From the NCBI GenBank assembly GCA_947396885.1, contig OX377202.1, positions 77,782,643-77,846,642 on the forward strand: a stretch of DNA of 64,000 bases, read 5' to 3'. The position numbers and the translations under genes were made by a program. This DNA comes from Heligmosomoides polygyrus polygyrus. Its lineage: Eukaryota; Nematoda; Chromadorea; Rhabditida; Heligmosomidae. Shown here in pieces: positions 11,580-25,200 of the stretch. The notes beneath the pieces are model-generated. The model did no database searches and was not told the DNA's origin. It saw only the letters and a program-made list of their open reading frames with translations. The stretch's first letter is position 1; every line of letters begins with the position of its first letter.

Positions 11580-12957
11580 GCTTAAGTTTCCGTCCCGGTG
11601 TCGTGGGGGTGGGTCTTGTTCGGAAAACTCTCAGTCGAAGCAAACAAAAACACTAGTCGCAGGAAACCGACCAAATAGTCCTCTAGAACACTGCGTCAGA
11701 CCAAAGGACTGATGGAGTGTTCGTTTACTCTTCAGGATTCGGTTAAGGTATCGCTTAAGTTTCCGTCTCGGTGTCGTGGGGGTGGGTCTTGTTCGGAGAA
11801 CTCTCAGTCGAAGCAAACTAAATATCGAGTCGCAGGAAACCAACCAAATAGTCCTCCAGAACACTGCGTCAGACCAAAGGACTGATGGAGTGTTCGTTTA
11901 CTCTTCAGGAGTCGGTTAAGGTATCGCTTAAGTTTCCGTCTCGGTGTCGTGGGGGTGGGTCTTGTTCGGAAAACTCTCAGTCGAAGCAAACTAAATATCG
12001 AGTCGCAGGAAACCGACCAAATAGTCCTCCAGAACACTGCGTCAGACCAAAGGACTGATGGAGGGTTCGTTTACTCTTCAGGAGTCGGTTAAGGTATCGC
12101 TTAAGTTTCCGTCTCGTCGGGGTGGGTCTTGTTCGGAAAACTCTCAGTCGAAGCAAACTAAATATCGAGTCGCAGGAAACCGACCAAATAGTCCTCTAGA
12201 ACACTGCGTCAGACCAAAGGACTGATGGAGGGTTCGTTTACTCTTCAGGAGTCGGTTAAGGTATCGCTTAAGTTTCCGTCTCGGTGTCGTGGGGGTGGGT
12301 CTTATTCGGAAAACTCTCAGTCGAAGCAAACTAAATATCGAGTCGCAGGAAACCAACCAAATAGTCCTCCAGAACACTGCGTCAGACCAAAGGACTGATG
12401 GAGTGTTCGTTTACTCTTCAGAAGTCGGTTAAGGTATCGCTTAAGTTTCCGTCTCGGTGTCGTGGGGGTGGGTCTTATTCGGAAAACTCTCAGTCGAAGC
12501 AAACTAAATATCGAGTCGCAGGAAACCAACCAAATAGTCCTCCAGAACACTGCGTCAGACCAAAGGACTGATGGAGGGTTCGTTTACTCTTCAGGAGTCG
12601 GTTAAGGTATCGCTTAAGTTTCCGTCTCGGTGTCGTGGGGGTGGGTCTTGTTCGGAAATCTCTCAGTCGAAGCAAACTAAATATCGAGTCGCAGGAAACC
12701 GACCAAATAGTCCTCTAGAACACTACGTCAGACCAAAGGACTGATGGAGGGTTCGTTTACTCTTCAGGAGTCGGTTAAGGTATCGCTTAAGTTTCCGTCT
12801 CGGTGTCGTGGGGGTGGGTCTTGTTCGGAAAACTCTCAGTCGAAGCAAACTAAATATCGAGTCGCAGGAAACCAACCAAATAGTCCTCCAGAACACTGCG
12901 TCAGACCAAAGGACTGATGGAGTGTTCGTTTACTCTTCAGGAGTCGGTTAAGGTATC
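11580..12957 (+). repeat. H8 unit copy 1 (8 monomers, 1,378 bp)
   Basis: H8 is defined here as: K with GTGTTCGT and CAGGATTC; Y with GGAGAACTC and ACCAACC; Y with CCTCCAGAAC; a 167-bp deletion monomer; two Y monomers with CTTATTCGG and ACCAACC, the first also CAGAAGTC; Y with GGAAATCTC and ACTACGTC; and Y with ACCAACC and GTGTTCGT. This first copy differs by TCCCGG in its first monomer, GTGTTCGT in its third and a Y patch in the deletion monomer, which is K elsewhere. The central-domain variants begin here, with the first ACCAACC near 11841. Confidence 0.88.
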
Positions 12958-15545
12958 GCTTAAGTTTCCGTCTCGGTGTCGTGGGGGTGGGTCTTGTTCG
13001 GAAAACTCTCAGTCGAAGCAAACAAAAACACTAGTCGCAGGAAACCGACCAAATAGTCCTCTAGAACACTGCGTCAGACCAAAGGACTGATGGAGGGTTC
13101 ATTTACTCTTCAGGAGTCGGTTAAGGTATCGCTTAAGTTTCCGTCTCGGTGTCGTGGGGGTGGGTCTTGTTCGGAAAACTCTCAGTCGAAGCAAACTAAA
13201 TATCGAGTCGCAGGAAACCGACCAAATAGTCCTCTAGAACACTGCGTCAGACCAAAGGACTGATGGAGTGTTCGTTTACTCTTCAGGAGTCGGTTAAGGT
13301 ATCGCTTAAGTTTCCGTCTCGGTGTCGTGGGGGTGGGTCTTGTTCGGAAAACTCTCAGTCGAAGCAAACAAAAACACTAGTCGCAGGAAATCGACCAAAT
13401 AGTCCTCTAGAACACTGCGTCAAACCAAGGACTGATGGAGGGTTTGTTTACTCTTCAGGAGTCGGTTAAGGTATCGCTTAAGTTTCCGTCTCGGTGTCGT
13501 GGGGGTGGGTCTTGTTCGGAAAACTCTCAGTCGAAGCAAACAAAAACACTAGTCGCAGGAAACCGATCAAATAGTCCTCTAGAACACTGCGTCAAACCAA
13601 GGACTGATGGAGGGTTTGTTTACTCTTCAGGAGTCGGTTAAGGTATCGCTTAAGTTTCCGTCTCGGTGTCGTGGGGGTGGGTCTTGTTCGGAAAACTCTC
13701 AGTCGAAGCAAACAAAAACACTAGTCGCAGGAAATCGACCAAATAGTCCTCTAGAACACTGCGTCAAACCAAGGACTGATGGAGGGTTCGTTTACTCTTC
13801 AGGAGTCGGTTAAGGTATCGCTTAAGTTTCCGTCTCGGTGTCGTGGGGGTGGGTCTTGTTCGGAAAACTCTCAGTCGAAGCAAACAAAAACACTAGTCGC
13901 AGGAAATCGACCAAATAGTCCTCTAGAACACTGCGTCAGACCAAAGGACTGATGGAGGGTTCATTTACTCTTCAGGAGTCGGTTAAGGTATCGCTTAAGT
14001 TTCCGTCTCGGTGTCGTGGGGGTGGGTCTTGTTCGGAAAACTCTCAGTCGAAGCAAACAAAAACACTAGTCGCAGGAAACCGACCAAATAGTCCTCTAGA
14101 ACACTGCGTCAGACCAAAGGACTGATGGAGGGTTCATTTACTCTTCAGGAGTCGGTTAAGGTATCGCTTAAGTTTCCGTCTCGGTGTCGTGGGGGTGGGT
14201 CTTGTTCGGAAAACTCTCAGTCGAAGCAAACAAAAACACTAGTCGCAGGAAACCGATCAAATAGTCCTCTAGAACACTGCGTCAAACCAAGGACTGATGG
14301 AGGGTTTGTTTACTCTTCAGGAGTCGGTTAAGGTATCGCTTAAGTTTCCGTCTCGGTGTCGTGGGGGTGGGTCTTGTTCGGAAAACTCTCAGTCGAAGCA
14401 AACAAAAACACTAGTCGCAGGAAATCGACCAAATAGTCCTCTAGAACACTGCGTCAAACCAAGGACTGATGGAGGGTTTGTTTACTCTTCAGGAGTCGGT
14501 TAAGGTATCGCTTAAGTTTCCGTCTCGGTGTCGTGGGGGTGGGTCTTGTTCGGAAAACTCTCAGTCGAAGCAAACAAAAACACTAGTCGCAGGAAACCGA
14601 TCAAATAGTCCTCTAGAACACTGCGTCAAACCAAGGACTGATGGAGGGTTTGTTTACTCTTCAGGAGTCGGTTAAGGTATCGCTTAAGTTTCCGTCTCGG
14701 TGTCGTGGGGGTGGGTCTTGTTCGGAAAACTCTCAGTCGAAGCAAACTAAATATCGAGTCGCAGGAAACCGACCAAATAGTCCTCCAGAACACTGCGTCA
14801 GACCAAAGGACTGATGGAGGGTTCGTTTACTCTTCAGGAGTCGGTTAAGGTATCGCTTAAGTTTCCGTCTCGGTGTCGTGGGGGTGGGTCTTGTTCGGAA
14901 AACTCTCAGTCGAAGCAAACAAAAACACTAGTCGCAGGAAATCGACCAAATAGTCCTCTAGAACACTGCTTCAGACCAAAGGACTGATGGAGGGTTCATT
15001 TACTCTTCAGGAGTCGGTTAAGGTATCGCTTAAGTTTCCGTCTCGGTGTCGTGGGGGTGGGTCTTGTTCGGAAAACTCTCAGTCGAAGCAAACAAAAACA
15101 CTAGTCGCAGGAAACCGATCAAATAGTCCTCTAGAACACTGCGTCAAACCAAGGACTGATGGAGGGTTTGTTTACTCTTCAGGAGTCGGTTAAGGTATCG
15201 CTTAAGTTTCCGTCTCGGTGTCGTGGGGGTGGGTCTTGTTCGGAAAACTCTCAGTCGAAGCAAACTAAATATCGAGTCGCAGGAAACCGACCAAATAGTC
15301 CTCCAGAACACTGCGTCAGACCAAAGGACTGATGGAGGGTTCGTTTACTCTTCAGGAGTCGGTTAAGGTATCGCTTAAGTTTCCGTCTCGGTGTCGTGGG
15401 GGTGGGTCTTGTTCGGAAAACTCTCAGTCGAAGCAAACTAAATATCGAGTCGCAGGAAACCGACCAAATAGTCCTCCAGAACACTGCGTCAGACCAAAGG
15501 ACTGATGGAGGGTTCGTTTACTCTTCAGGAGTCGGTTAAGGTATC
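12958..15545 (+). repeat. Central segment rich in 172-bp monomers
   Basis: Three 172-bp K monomers follow one another at 13304, 13476 and 13648 with alternating ATCGACC/ACCGATC. Three more are at 14166, 14338 and 14510. A rare G to T (GCTTCAG, base 14970) lies in the monomer at 14855. The first run recurs near 40.2, 43.1, 45.0 and 48.5 kb. No ACCAACC or CTTATTCGG monomers occur from about 13.0 to 15.6 kb. Confidence 0.85.
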
Positions 15546-16231
15546 GCTTAAGTTTCCGTCTCGTCGGGGTGGGTCTTGTTCGGAAAACTCTCAGTCGAAG
15601 CAAACAAAAACACTAGTCGCAGGAAACCAACCAAATAGTCCTCTAGAACACTGCGTCAGACCAAAGGACTGATGGAGGGTTCGTTTACTCTTCAGGAGTC
15701 GGTTAAGGTATCGCTTAAGTTTCCGTCTCGGTGTCGTGGGGGTGGGTCTTATTCGGAAAACTCTCAGTCGAAGCAAACTAAATATCGAGTCGCAGGAAAC
15801 CAACCAAATAGTCCTCCAGAACACTGCGTCAGACCAAAGGACTGATGGAGTGTTCGTTTACTCTTCAGAAGTCGGTTAAGGTATCGCTTAAGTTTCCGTC
15901 TCGGTGTCGTGGGGGTGGGTCTTATTCGGAAAACTCTCAGTCGAAGCAAACTAAATATCGAGTCGCAGGAAACCAACCAAATAGTCCTCCAGAACACTGC
16001 GTCAGACCAAAGGACTGATGGAGGGTTCGTTTACTCTTCAGGAGTCGGTTAAGGTATCGCTTAAGTTTCCGTCTCGGTGTCGTGGGGGTGGGTCTTGTTC
16101 GGAAATCTCTCAGTCGAAGCAAACTAAATATCGAGTCGCAGGAAACCGACCAAATAGTCCTCTAGAACACTACGTCAGACCAAAGGACTGATGGAGGGTT
16201 CGTTTACTCTTCAGGAGTCGGTTAAGGTATC
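15546..16231 (+). repeat. B block (4 monomers) with ACCAACC deletion monomer
   Basis: The B block is the deletion monomer, the two CTTATTCGG monomers and the GGAAATCTC/ACTACGTC monomer, normally followed by a Y ACCAACC monomer. In this copy the deletion monomer itself reads ACCAACC, which is otherwise ACCGACC, and the fifth monomer is an ordinary Y ACCGACC. The two monomers before the block are ordinary Y, not the H8 doublet. Confidence 0.85.
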
Positions 16232-18875
16232 GCTTAAGTTTCCGTCTCGGTGTCGTGGGGGTGGGTCTTGTTCGGAAAACTCTCAGTCGAAGCAAACTAA
16301 ATATCGAGTCGCAGGAAACCGACCAAATAGTCCTCCAGAACACTGCGTCAGACCAAAGGACTGATGGAGGGTTCGTTTACTCTTCAGGAGTCGGTTAAGG
16401 TATCGCTTAAGTTTCCGTCTCGGTGTCGTGGGGGTGGGTCTTGTTCGGAAAACTCTCAGTCGAAGCAAACTAAATATCGAGTCGCAGGAAACCGACCAAA
16501 TAGTCCTCCAGAACACTGCGTCAGACCAAAGGACTGATGGAGGGTTCGTTTACTCTTCAGGAGTCGGTTAAGGTATCGCTTAAGTTTCCGTCTCGTCGGG
16601 GTGGGTCTTGTTCGGAAAACTCTCAGTCGAAGCAAACAAAAACACTAGTCGCAGGAAACCGACCAAATAGTCCTCTAGAACACTGCGTCAGACCAAAGGA
16701 CTGATGGAGGGTTCGTTTACTCTTCAGGAGTCGGTTAAGGTATCGCTTAAGTTTCCGTCTCGGTGTCGTGGGGGTGGGTCTTATTCGGAAAACTCTCAGT
16801 CGAAGCAAACTAAATATCGAGTCGCAGGAAACCAACCAAATAGTCCTCCAGAACACTGCGTCAGACCAAAGGACTGATGGAGTGTTCGTTTACTCTTCAG
16901 AAGTCGGTTAAGGTATCGCTTAAGTTTCCGTCTCGGTGTCGTGGGGGTGGGTCTTATTCGGAAAACTCTCAGTCGAAGCAAACTAAATATCGAGTCGCAG
17001 GAAACCAACCAAATAGTCCTCCAGAACACTGCGTCAGACCAAAGGACTGATGGAGGGTTCGTTTACTCTTCAGGAGTCGGTTAAGGTATCGCTTAAGTTT
17101 CCGTCTCGGTGTCGTGGGGGTGGGTCTTGTTCGGAAATCTCTCAGTCGAAGCAAACTAAATATCGAGTCGCAGGAAACCGACCAAATAGTCCTCTAGAAC
17201 ACTACGTCAGACCAAAGGACTGATGGAGGGTTCGTTTACTCTTCAGGAGTCGGTTAAGGTATCGCTTAAGTTTCCGTCTCGGTGTCGTGGGGGTGGGTCT
17301 TGTTCGGAAAACTCTCAGTCGAAGCAAACTAAATATCGAGTCGCAGGAAACCAACCAAATAGTCCTCCAGAACACTGCGTCAGACCAAAGGACTGATGGA
17401 GTGTTCGTTTACTCTTCAGGAGTCGGTTAAGGTATCGCTTAAGTTTCCGTCTCGGTGTCGTGGGGGTGGGTCTTGTTCGGAAAACTCTCAGTCGAAGCAA
17501 ACAAAAACACTAGTCGCAGGAAACCGACCAAATAGTCCTCTAGAACACTGCGTCAGACCAAAGGACTGATGGAGGGTTCGTTTACTCTTCAGGAGTCGGT
17601 TAAGGTATCGCTTAAGTTTCCGTCTCGTCGGGGTGGGTCTTGTTCGGAAAACTCTCAGTCGAAGCAAACAAAAACACTAGTCGCAGGAAACCGACCAAAT
17701 AGTCCTCTAGAACACTGCGTCAGACCAAAGGACTGATGGAGGGTTCGTTTACTCTTCAGGAGTCGGTTAAGGTATCGCTTAAGTTTCCGTCTCGGTGTCG
17801 TGGGGGTGGGTCTTGTTCGGAAAACTCTCAGTCGAAGCAAACTAAATATCGAGTCGCAGGAAACCAACCAAATAGTCCTCCAAAACACTGCGTCAGACCA
17901 AAGGACTGATGGAGTGTTCGTTTACTCTTCAGGAGTCGGTTAAGGTATCGCTTAAGTTTCCGTCTCGGTGTCGTGGGGGTGGGTCTTGTTCGGAAAACTC
18001 TCAGTCGAAGCAAACAAAAACACTAGTCGCAGGAAACCGACCAAATAGTCCTCTAGAACACTGCGTCAGACCAAAGGACTGATGGAGGGTTCATTTACTC
18101 TTCAGGAGTCGGTTAAGGTATCGCTTAAGTTTCCGTCTCGGTGTCGTGGGGGTGGGTCTTGTTCGGAAAACTCTCAGTCGAAGCAAACAAAAACACTAGT
18201 CGCAGGAAACCGATCAAATAGTCCTCTAGAACACTGCGTCAAACCAAGGACTGATGGAGGGTTTGTTTACTCTTCAGGAGTCGGTTAAGGTATCGCTTAA
18301 GTTTCCGTCTCGGTGTCGTGGGGGTGGGTCTTGTTCGGAAAACTCTCAGTCGAAGCAAACTAAATATCGAGTCGCAGGAAACCGACCAAATAGTCCTCCA
18401 GAACACTGCGTCAGACCAAAGGACTGATGGAGGGTTCGTTTACTCTTCAGGAGTCGGTTAAGGTATCGCTTAAGTTTCCGTCTCGGTGTCGTGGGGGTGG
18501 GTCTTGTTCGGAAAACTCTCAGTCGAAGCAAACAAAAACACTAGTCGCAGGAAATCGACCAAATAGTCCTCTAGAACACTGCTTCAGACCAAAGGACTGA
18601 TGGAGGGTTCATTTACTCTTCAGGAGTCGGTTAAGGTATCGCTTAAGTTTCCGTCTCGGTGTCGTGGGGGTGGGTCTTGTTCGGAAAACTCTCAGTCGAA
18701 GCAAACAAAAACACTAGTCGCAGGAAACCGATCAAATAGTCCTCTAGAACACTGCGTCAAACCAAGGACTGATGGAGGGTTTGTTTACTCTTCAGGAGTC
18801 GGTTAAGGTATCGCTTAAGTTTCCGTCTCGGTGTCGTGGGGGTGGGTCTTGTTCGGAAAACTCTCAGTCGAAGCA
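15629..18875 (+). repeat. 19-monomer higher-order repeat, copy 1
   Basis: Matches the sequence 3,273 bp downstream (19 monomers less two 6-bp losses and two single A losses). Shared landmarks include the deletion monomers near 16594/19867 and 17626/20899, CCTCCAAAAC near 17881/21154 and the rare T at 18583/21856. The match begins after 15628 (A here, G at 18901) and ends at the K/Y patch near 18875. Confidence 0.88.
16578..17436 (+). repeat. B block, complete (5 monomers)
   Basis: Deletion monomer at 16578, CTTATTCGG monomers at 16745 and 16918, GGAAATCTC/ACTACGTC at 17091, and Y ACCAACC at 17264. It starts 1,032 bp (6 monomers) after the preceding B block. It lies inside the 19-monomer repeat and recurs at 19851. 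Confidence 0.87.
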
Positions 18876-19504
18876 AACAAAAACACTAGTCGCAGGAAAC
18901 CGACCAAATAGTCCTCTAGAACACTGCGTCAGACCAAAGGACTGATGGAGGGTTCGTTTACTCTTCAGGAGTCGGTTAAGGTATCGCTTAAGTTTCCGTC
19001 TCGGTGTCGTGGGGGTGGGTCTTATTCGGAAAACTCTCAGTCGAAGCAAACTAAATATCGAGTCGCAGGAAACCAACCAAATAGTCCTCCAGAACACTGC
19101 GTCAGACCAAAGGACTGATGGAGTGTTCGTTTACTCTTCAGAAGTCGGTTAAGGTATCGCTTAAGTTTCCGTCTCGGTGTCGTGGGGGTGGGTCTTATTC
19201 GGAAAACTCTCAGTCGAAGCAAACTAAATATCGAGTCGCAGGAAACCAACCAAATAGTCCTCCAGAACACTGCGTCAGACCAAAGGACTGATGGAGGGTT
19301 CGTTTACTCTTCAGGAGTCGGTTAAGGTATCGCTTAAGTTTCCGTCTCGGTGTCGTGGGGGTGGGTCTTGTTCGGAAATCTCTCAGTCGAAGCAAACTAA
19401 ATATCGAGTCGCAGGAAACCGACCAAATAGTCCTCTAGAACACTACGTCAGACCAAAGGACTGATGGAGGGTTCGTTTACTCTTCAGGAGTCGGTTAAGG
19501 TATC
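18813..19504 (+). repeat. B block lacking the 6-bp loss
   Basis: This is the only B block whose first monomer keeps the full TCTCGGTGTCG sequence. The 19-monomer repeat match starts just inside this monomer, so the crossover that made the duplication probably restored the full-length start. The fifth monomer is ordinary Y ACCGACC. Confidence 0.85.
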
Positions 19505-22148
19505 GCTTAAGTTTCCGTCTCGGTGTCGTGGGGGTGGGTCTTGTTCGGAAAACTCTCAGTCGAAGCAAACTAAATATCGAGTCGCAGGAAACCGACCAAA
19601 TAGTCCTCCAGAACACTGCGTCAGACCAAAGGACTGATGGAGGGTTCGTTTACTCTTCAGGAGTCGGTTAAGGTATCGCTTAAGTTTCCGTCTCGGTGTC
19701 GTGGGGGTGGGTCTTGTTCGGAAAACTCTCAGTCGAAGCAAACTAAATATCGAGTCGCAGGAAACCGACCAAATAGTCCTCCAGAACACTGCGTCAGACC
19801 AAAGGACTGATGGAGGGTTCGTTTACTCTTCAGGAGTCGGTTAAGGTATCGCTTAAGTTTCCGTCTCGTCGGGGTGGGTCTTGTTCGGAAAACTCTCAGT
19901 CGAAGCAAACAAAAACACTAGTCGCAGGAAACCGACCAAATAGTCCTCTAGAACACTGCGTCAGACCAAAGGACTGATGGAGGGTTCGTTTACTCTTCAG
20001 GAGTCGGTTAAGGTATCGCTTAAGTTTCCGTCTCGGTGTCGTGGGGGTGGGTCTTATTCGGAAAACTCTCAGTCGAAGCAAACTAAATATCGAGTCGCAG
20101 GAAACCAACCAAATAGTCCTCCAGAACACTGCGTCAGACCAAAGGACTGATGGAGTGTTCGTTTACTCTTCAGAAGTCGGTTAAGGTATCGCTTAAGTTT
20201 CCGTCTCGGTGTCGTGGGGGTGGGTCTTATTCGGAAAACTCTCAGTCGAAGCAAACTAAATATCGAGTCGCAGGAAACCAACCAAATAGTCCTCCAGAAC
20301 ACTGCGTCAGACCAAAGGACTGATGGAGGGTTCGTTTACTCTTCAGGAGTCGGTTAAGGTATCGCTTAAGTTTCCGTCTCGGTGTCGTGGGGGTGGGTCT
20401 TGTTCGGAAATCTCTCAGTCGAAGCAAACTAAATATCGAGTCGCAGGAAACCGACCAAATAGTCCTCTAGAACACTACGTCAGACCAAAGGACTGATGGA
20501 GGGTTCGTTTACTCTTCAGGAGTCGGTTAAGGTATCGCTTAAGTTTCCGTCTCGGTGTCGTGGGGGTGGGTCTTGTTCGGAAAACTCTCAGTCGAAGCAA
20601 ACTAAATATCGAGTCGCAGGAAACCAACCAAATAGTCCTCCAGAACACTGCGTCAGACCAAAGGACTGATGGAGTGTTCGTTTACTCTTCAGGAGTCGGT
20701 TAAGGTATCGCTTAAGTTTCCGTCTCGGTGTCGTGGGGGTGGGTCTTGTTCGGAAAACTCTCAGTCGAAGCAAACAAAAACACTAGTCGCAGGAAACCGA
20801 CCAAATAGTCCTCTAGAACACTGCGTCAGACCAAAGGACTGATGGAGGGTTCGTTTACTCTTCAGGAGTCGGTTAAGGTATCGCTTAAGTTTCCGTCTCG
20901 TCGGGGTGGGTCTTGTTCGGAAAACTCTCAGTCGAAGCAAACAAAAACACTAGTCGCAGGAAACCGACCAAATAGTCCTCTAGAACACTGCGTCAGACCA
21001 AAGGACTGATGGAGGGTTCGTTTACTCTTCAGGAGTCGGTTAAGGTATCGCTTAAGTTTCCGTCTCGGTGTCGTGGGGGTGGGTCTTGTTCGGAAAACTC
21101 TCAGTCGAAGCAAACTAAATATCGAGTCGCAGGAAACCAACCAAATAGTCCTCCAAAACACTGCGTCAGACCAAAGGACTGATGGAGTGTTCGTTTACTC
21201 TTCAGGAGTCGGTTAAGGTATCGCTTAAGTTTCCGTCTCGGTGTCGTGGGGGTGGGTCTTGTTCGGAAAACTCTCAGTCGAAGCAAACAAAAACACTAGT
21301 CGCAGGAAACCGACCAAATAGTCCTCTAGAACACTGCGTCAGACCAAAGGACTGATGGAGGGTTCATTTACTCTTCAGGAGTCGGTTAAGGTATCGCTTA
21401 AGTTTCCGTCTCGGTGTCGTGGGGGTGGGTCTTGTTCGGAAAACTCTCAGTCGAAGCAAACAAAAACACTAGTCGCAGGAAACCGATCAAATAGTCCTCT
21501 AGAACACTGCGTCAAACCAAGGACTGATGGAGGGTTTGTTTACTCTTCAGGAGTCGGTTAAGGTATCGCTTAAGTTTCCGTCTCGGTGTCGTGGGGGTGG
21601 GTCTTGTTCGGAAAACTCTCAGTCGAAGCAAACTAAATATCGAGTCGCAGGAAACCGACCAAATAGTCCTCCAGAACACTGCGTCAGACCAAAGGACTGA
21701 TGGAGGGTTCGTTTACTCTTCAGGAGTCGGTTAAGGTATCGCTTAAGTTTCCGTCTCGGTGTCGTGGGGGTGGGTCTTGTTCGGAAAACTCTCAGTCGAA
21801 GCAAACAAAAACACTAGTCGCAGGAAATCGACCAAATAGTCCTCTAGAACACTGCTTCAGACCAAAGGACTGATGGAGGGTTCATTTACTCTTCAGGAGT
21901 CGGTTAAGGTATCGCTTAAGTTTCCGTCTCGGTGTCGTGGGGGTGGGTCTTGTTCGGAAAACTCTCAGTCGAAGCAAACAAAAACACTAGTCGCAGGAAA
22001 CCGATCAAATAGTCCTCTAGAACACTGCGTCAAACCAAGGACTGATGGAGGGTTTGTTTACTCTTCAGGAGTCGGTTAAGGTATCGCTTAAGTTTCCGTC
22101 TCGGTGTCGTGGGGGTGGGTCTTGTTCGGAAAACTCTCAGTCGAAGCA
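18902..22148 (+). repeat. 19-monomer higher-order repeat, copy 2
   Basis: Counterpart of 15629-18875. I noticed no base difference in the landmarks compared. After 22148 the array re-enters the unit at a different phase: the sequence from about 22.1 to 23.6 kb matches 19.5-21.0 kb at an offset of 2,581 bp (15 monomers). Confidence 0.87.
19851..20709 (+). repeat. B block, complete (5 monomers)
   Basis: Same five monomers as at 16578-17436, offset 3,273 bp. It is followed by a K monomer and a second deletion monomer (site near 20899) that leads into CTTGTTCGG, not CTTATTCGG, sequence. Confidence 0.87.
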
Positions 22149-22228
22149 AACTAAATATCGAGTCGCAGGAAACCGACCAAATAGTCCTCCAGAACACTGC
22201 GTCAGACCAAAGGACTGATGGAGGGTTC

Positions 22229-25200
22229 GTTTACTCTTCAGGAGTCGGTTAAGGTATCGCTTAAGTTTCCGTCTCGGTGTCGTGGGGGTGGGTCTTGTTC
22301 GGAAAACTCTCAGTCGAAGCAAACTAAATATCGAGTCGCAGGAAACCGACCAAATAGTCCTCCAGAACACTGCGTCAGACCAAAGGACTGATGGAGGGTT
22401 CGTTTACTCTTCAGGAGTCGGTTAAGGTATCGCTTAAGTTTCCGTCTCGTCGGGGTGGGTCTTGTTCGGAAAACTCTCAGTCGAAGCAAACAAAAACACT
22501 AGTCGCAGGAAACCGACCAAATAGTCCTCTAGAACACTGCGTCAGACCAAAGGACTGATGGAGGGTTCGTTTACTCTTCAGGAGTCGGTTAAGGTATCGC
22601 TTAAGTTTCCGTCTCGGTGTCGTGGGGGTGGGTCTTATTCGGAAAACTCTCAGTCGAAGCAAACTAAATATCGAGTCGCAGGAAACCAACCAAATAGTCC
22701 TCCAGAACACTGCGTCAGACCAAAGGACTGATGGAGTGTTCGTTTACTCTTCAGAAGTCGGTTAAGGTATCGCTTAAGTTTCCGTCTCGGTGTCGTGGGG
22801 GTGGGTCTTATTCGGAAAACTCTCAGTCGAAGCAAACTAAATATCGAGTCGCAGGAAACCAACCAAATAGTCCTCCAGAACACTGCGTCAGACCAAAGGA
22901 CTGATGGAGGGTTCGTTTACTCTTCAGGAGTCGGTTAAGGTATCGCTTAAGTTTCCGTCTCGGTGTCGTGGGGGTGGGTCTTGTTCGGAAATCTCTCAGT
23001 CGAAGCAAACTAAATATCGAGTCGCAGGAAACCGACCAAATAGTCCTCTAGAACACTACGTCAGACCAAAGGACTGATGGAGGGTTCGTTTACTCTTCAG
23101 GAGTCGGTTAAGGTATCGCTTAAGTTTCCGTCTCGGTGTCGTGGGGGTGGGTCTTGTTCGGAAAACTCTCAGTCGAAGCAAACTAAATATCGAGTCGCAG
23201 GAAACCAACCAAATAGTCCTCCAGAACACTGCGTCAGACCAAAGGACTGATGGAGTGTTCGTTTACTCTTCAGGAGTCGGTTAAGGTATCGCTTAAGTTT
23301 CCGTCTCGGTGTCGTGGGGGTGGGTCTTGTTCGGAAAACTCTCAGTCGAAGCAAACAAAAACACTAGTCGCAGGAAACCGACCAAATAGTCCTCTAGAAC
23401 ACTGCGTCAGACCAAAGGACTGATGGAGGGTTCGTTTACTCTTCAGGAGTCGGTTAAGGTATCGCTTAAGTTTCCGTCTCGTCGGGGTGGGTCTTGTTCG
23501 GAAAACTCTCAGTCGAAGCAAACAAAAACACTAGTCGCAGGAAACCGACCAAATAGTCCTCTAGAACACTGCGTCAGACCAAAGGACTGATGGAGGGTTC
23601 GTTTACTCTTCAGGAGTCGGTTAAGGTATCGCTTAAGTTTCCGTCTCGGTGTCGTGGGGGTGGGTCTTGTTCGGAAAACTCTCAGTCGAAGCAAACTAAA
23701 TATCGAGTCGCAGGAAACCGACCAAATAGTCCTCTAGAACACTGCGTCAGACCAAAGGACTGATGGAGTGTTCGTTTACTCTTCAGGAGTCGGTTAAGGT
23801 ATCGCTTAAGTTTCCGTCTCGGTGTCGTGGGGGTGGGTCTTGTTCGGAAAACTCTCAGTCGAAGCAAACAAAAACACTAGTCGCAGGAAACCGACCAAAT
23901 AGTCCTCTAGAACACTGCGTCAGACCAAAGGACTGATGGAGGGTTCATTTACTCTTCAGGAGTCGGTTAAGGTATCGCTTAAGTTTCCGTCTCGGTGTCG
24001 TGGGGGTGGGTCTTGTTTGGAAAACTCTCAGTCGAAGCAAACTAAATATCGAGTCGCAGGAAACCGACCAAATAGTCCTCTAGAACACTGCGTCAGACCA
24101 AAGGACTGATGGAGTGTTCGTTTACTCTTCAGGAGTCGGTTAAGGTATCGCTTAAGTTTCCGTCTCGGTGTCGTGGGGGTGGGTCTTGTTCGGAAAACTC
24201 TCAGTCGAAGCAAACAAAAACACTAGTCGCAGGAAATCGACCAAATAGTCCTCTAGAACACTGCGTCAGACCAAAGGACTGATGGAGGGTTCATTTACTC
24301 TTCAGGAGTCGGTTAAGGTATCGCTTAAGTTTCCGTCTCGGTGTCGTGGGGGTGGGTCTTGTTCGGAAAACTCTCAGTCGAAGCAAACTAAATATCGAGT
24401 CGCAGGAAACCGACCAAATAGTCCTCCAGAACACTGCGTCAGACCAAAGGACTGATGGAGGGTTCGTTTACTCTTCAGGAGTCGGTTAAGGTATCGCTTA
24501 AGTTTCCGTCTCGGTGTCGTGGGGGTGGGTCTTGTTCGGAAAACTCTCAGTCGAAGCAAACTAAATATCGAGTCGCAGGAAACCGACCAAATAGTCCTCC
24601 AGAACACTGCGTCAGACCAAAGGACTGATGGAGGGTTCGTTTACTCTTCAGGAGTCGGTTAAGGTATCGCTTAAGTTTCCGTCTCGGTGTCGTGGGGGTG
24701 GGTCTTGTTCGGAAAACTCTCAGTCGAAGCAAACAAAAACACTAGTCGCAGGAAATCGACCAAATAGTCCTCTAGAACACTGCGTCAGACCAAAGGACTG
24801 ATGGAGGGTTCATTTACTCTTCAGGAGTCGGTTAAGGTATCGCTTAAGTTTCCGTCTCGGTGTCGTGGGGGTGGGTCTTGTTCGGAAAACTCTCAGTCGA
24901 AGCAAACTAAATATCGAGTCGCAGGAAACCGACCAAATAGTCCTCCAGAACACTGCGTCAGACCAAAGGACTGATGGAGGGTTCGTTTACTCTTCAGGAG
25001 TCGGTTAAGGTATCGCTTAAGTTTCCGTCTCGGTGTCGTGGGGGTGGGTCTTGTTCGGAAAACTCTCAGTCGAAGCAAACAAAAACACTAGTCGCAGGAA
25101 ATCGACCAAATAGTCCTCTAGAACACTGCGTCAGACCAAAGGACTGATGGAGGGTTCATTTACTCTTCAGGAGTCGGTTAAGGTATCGCTTAAGTTTCCG

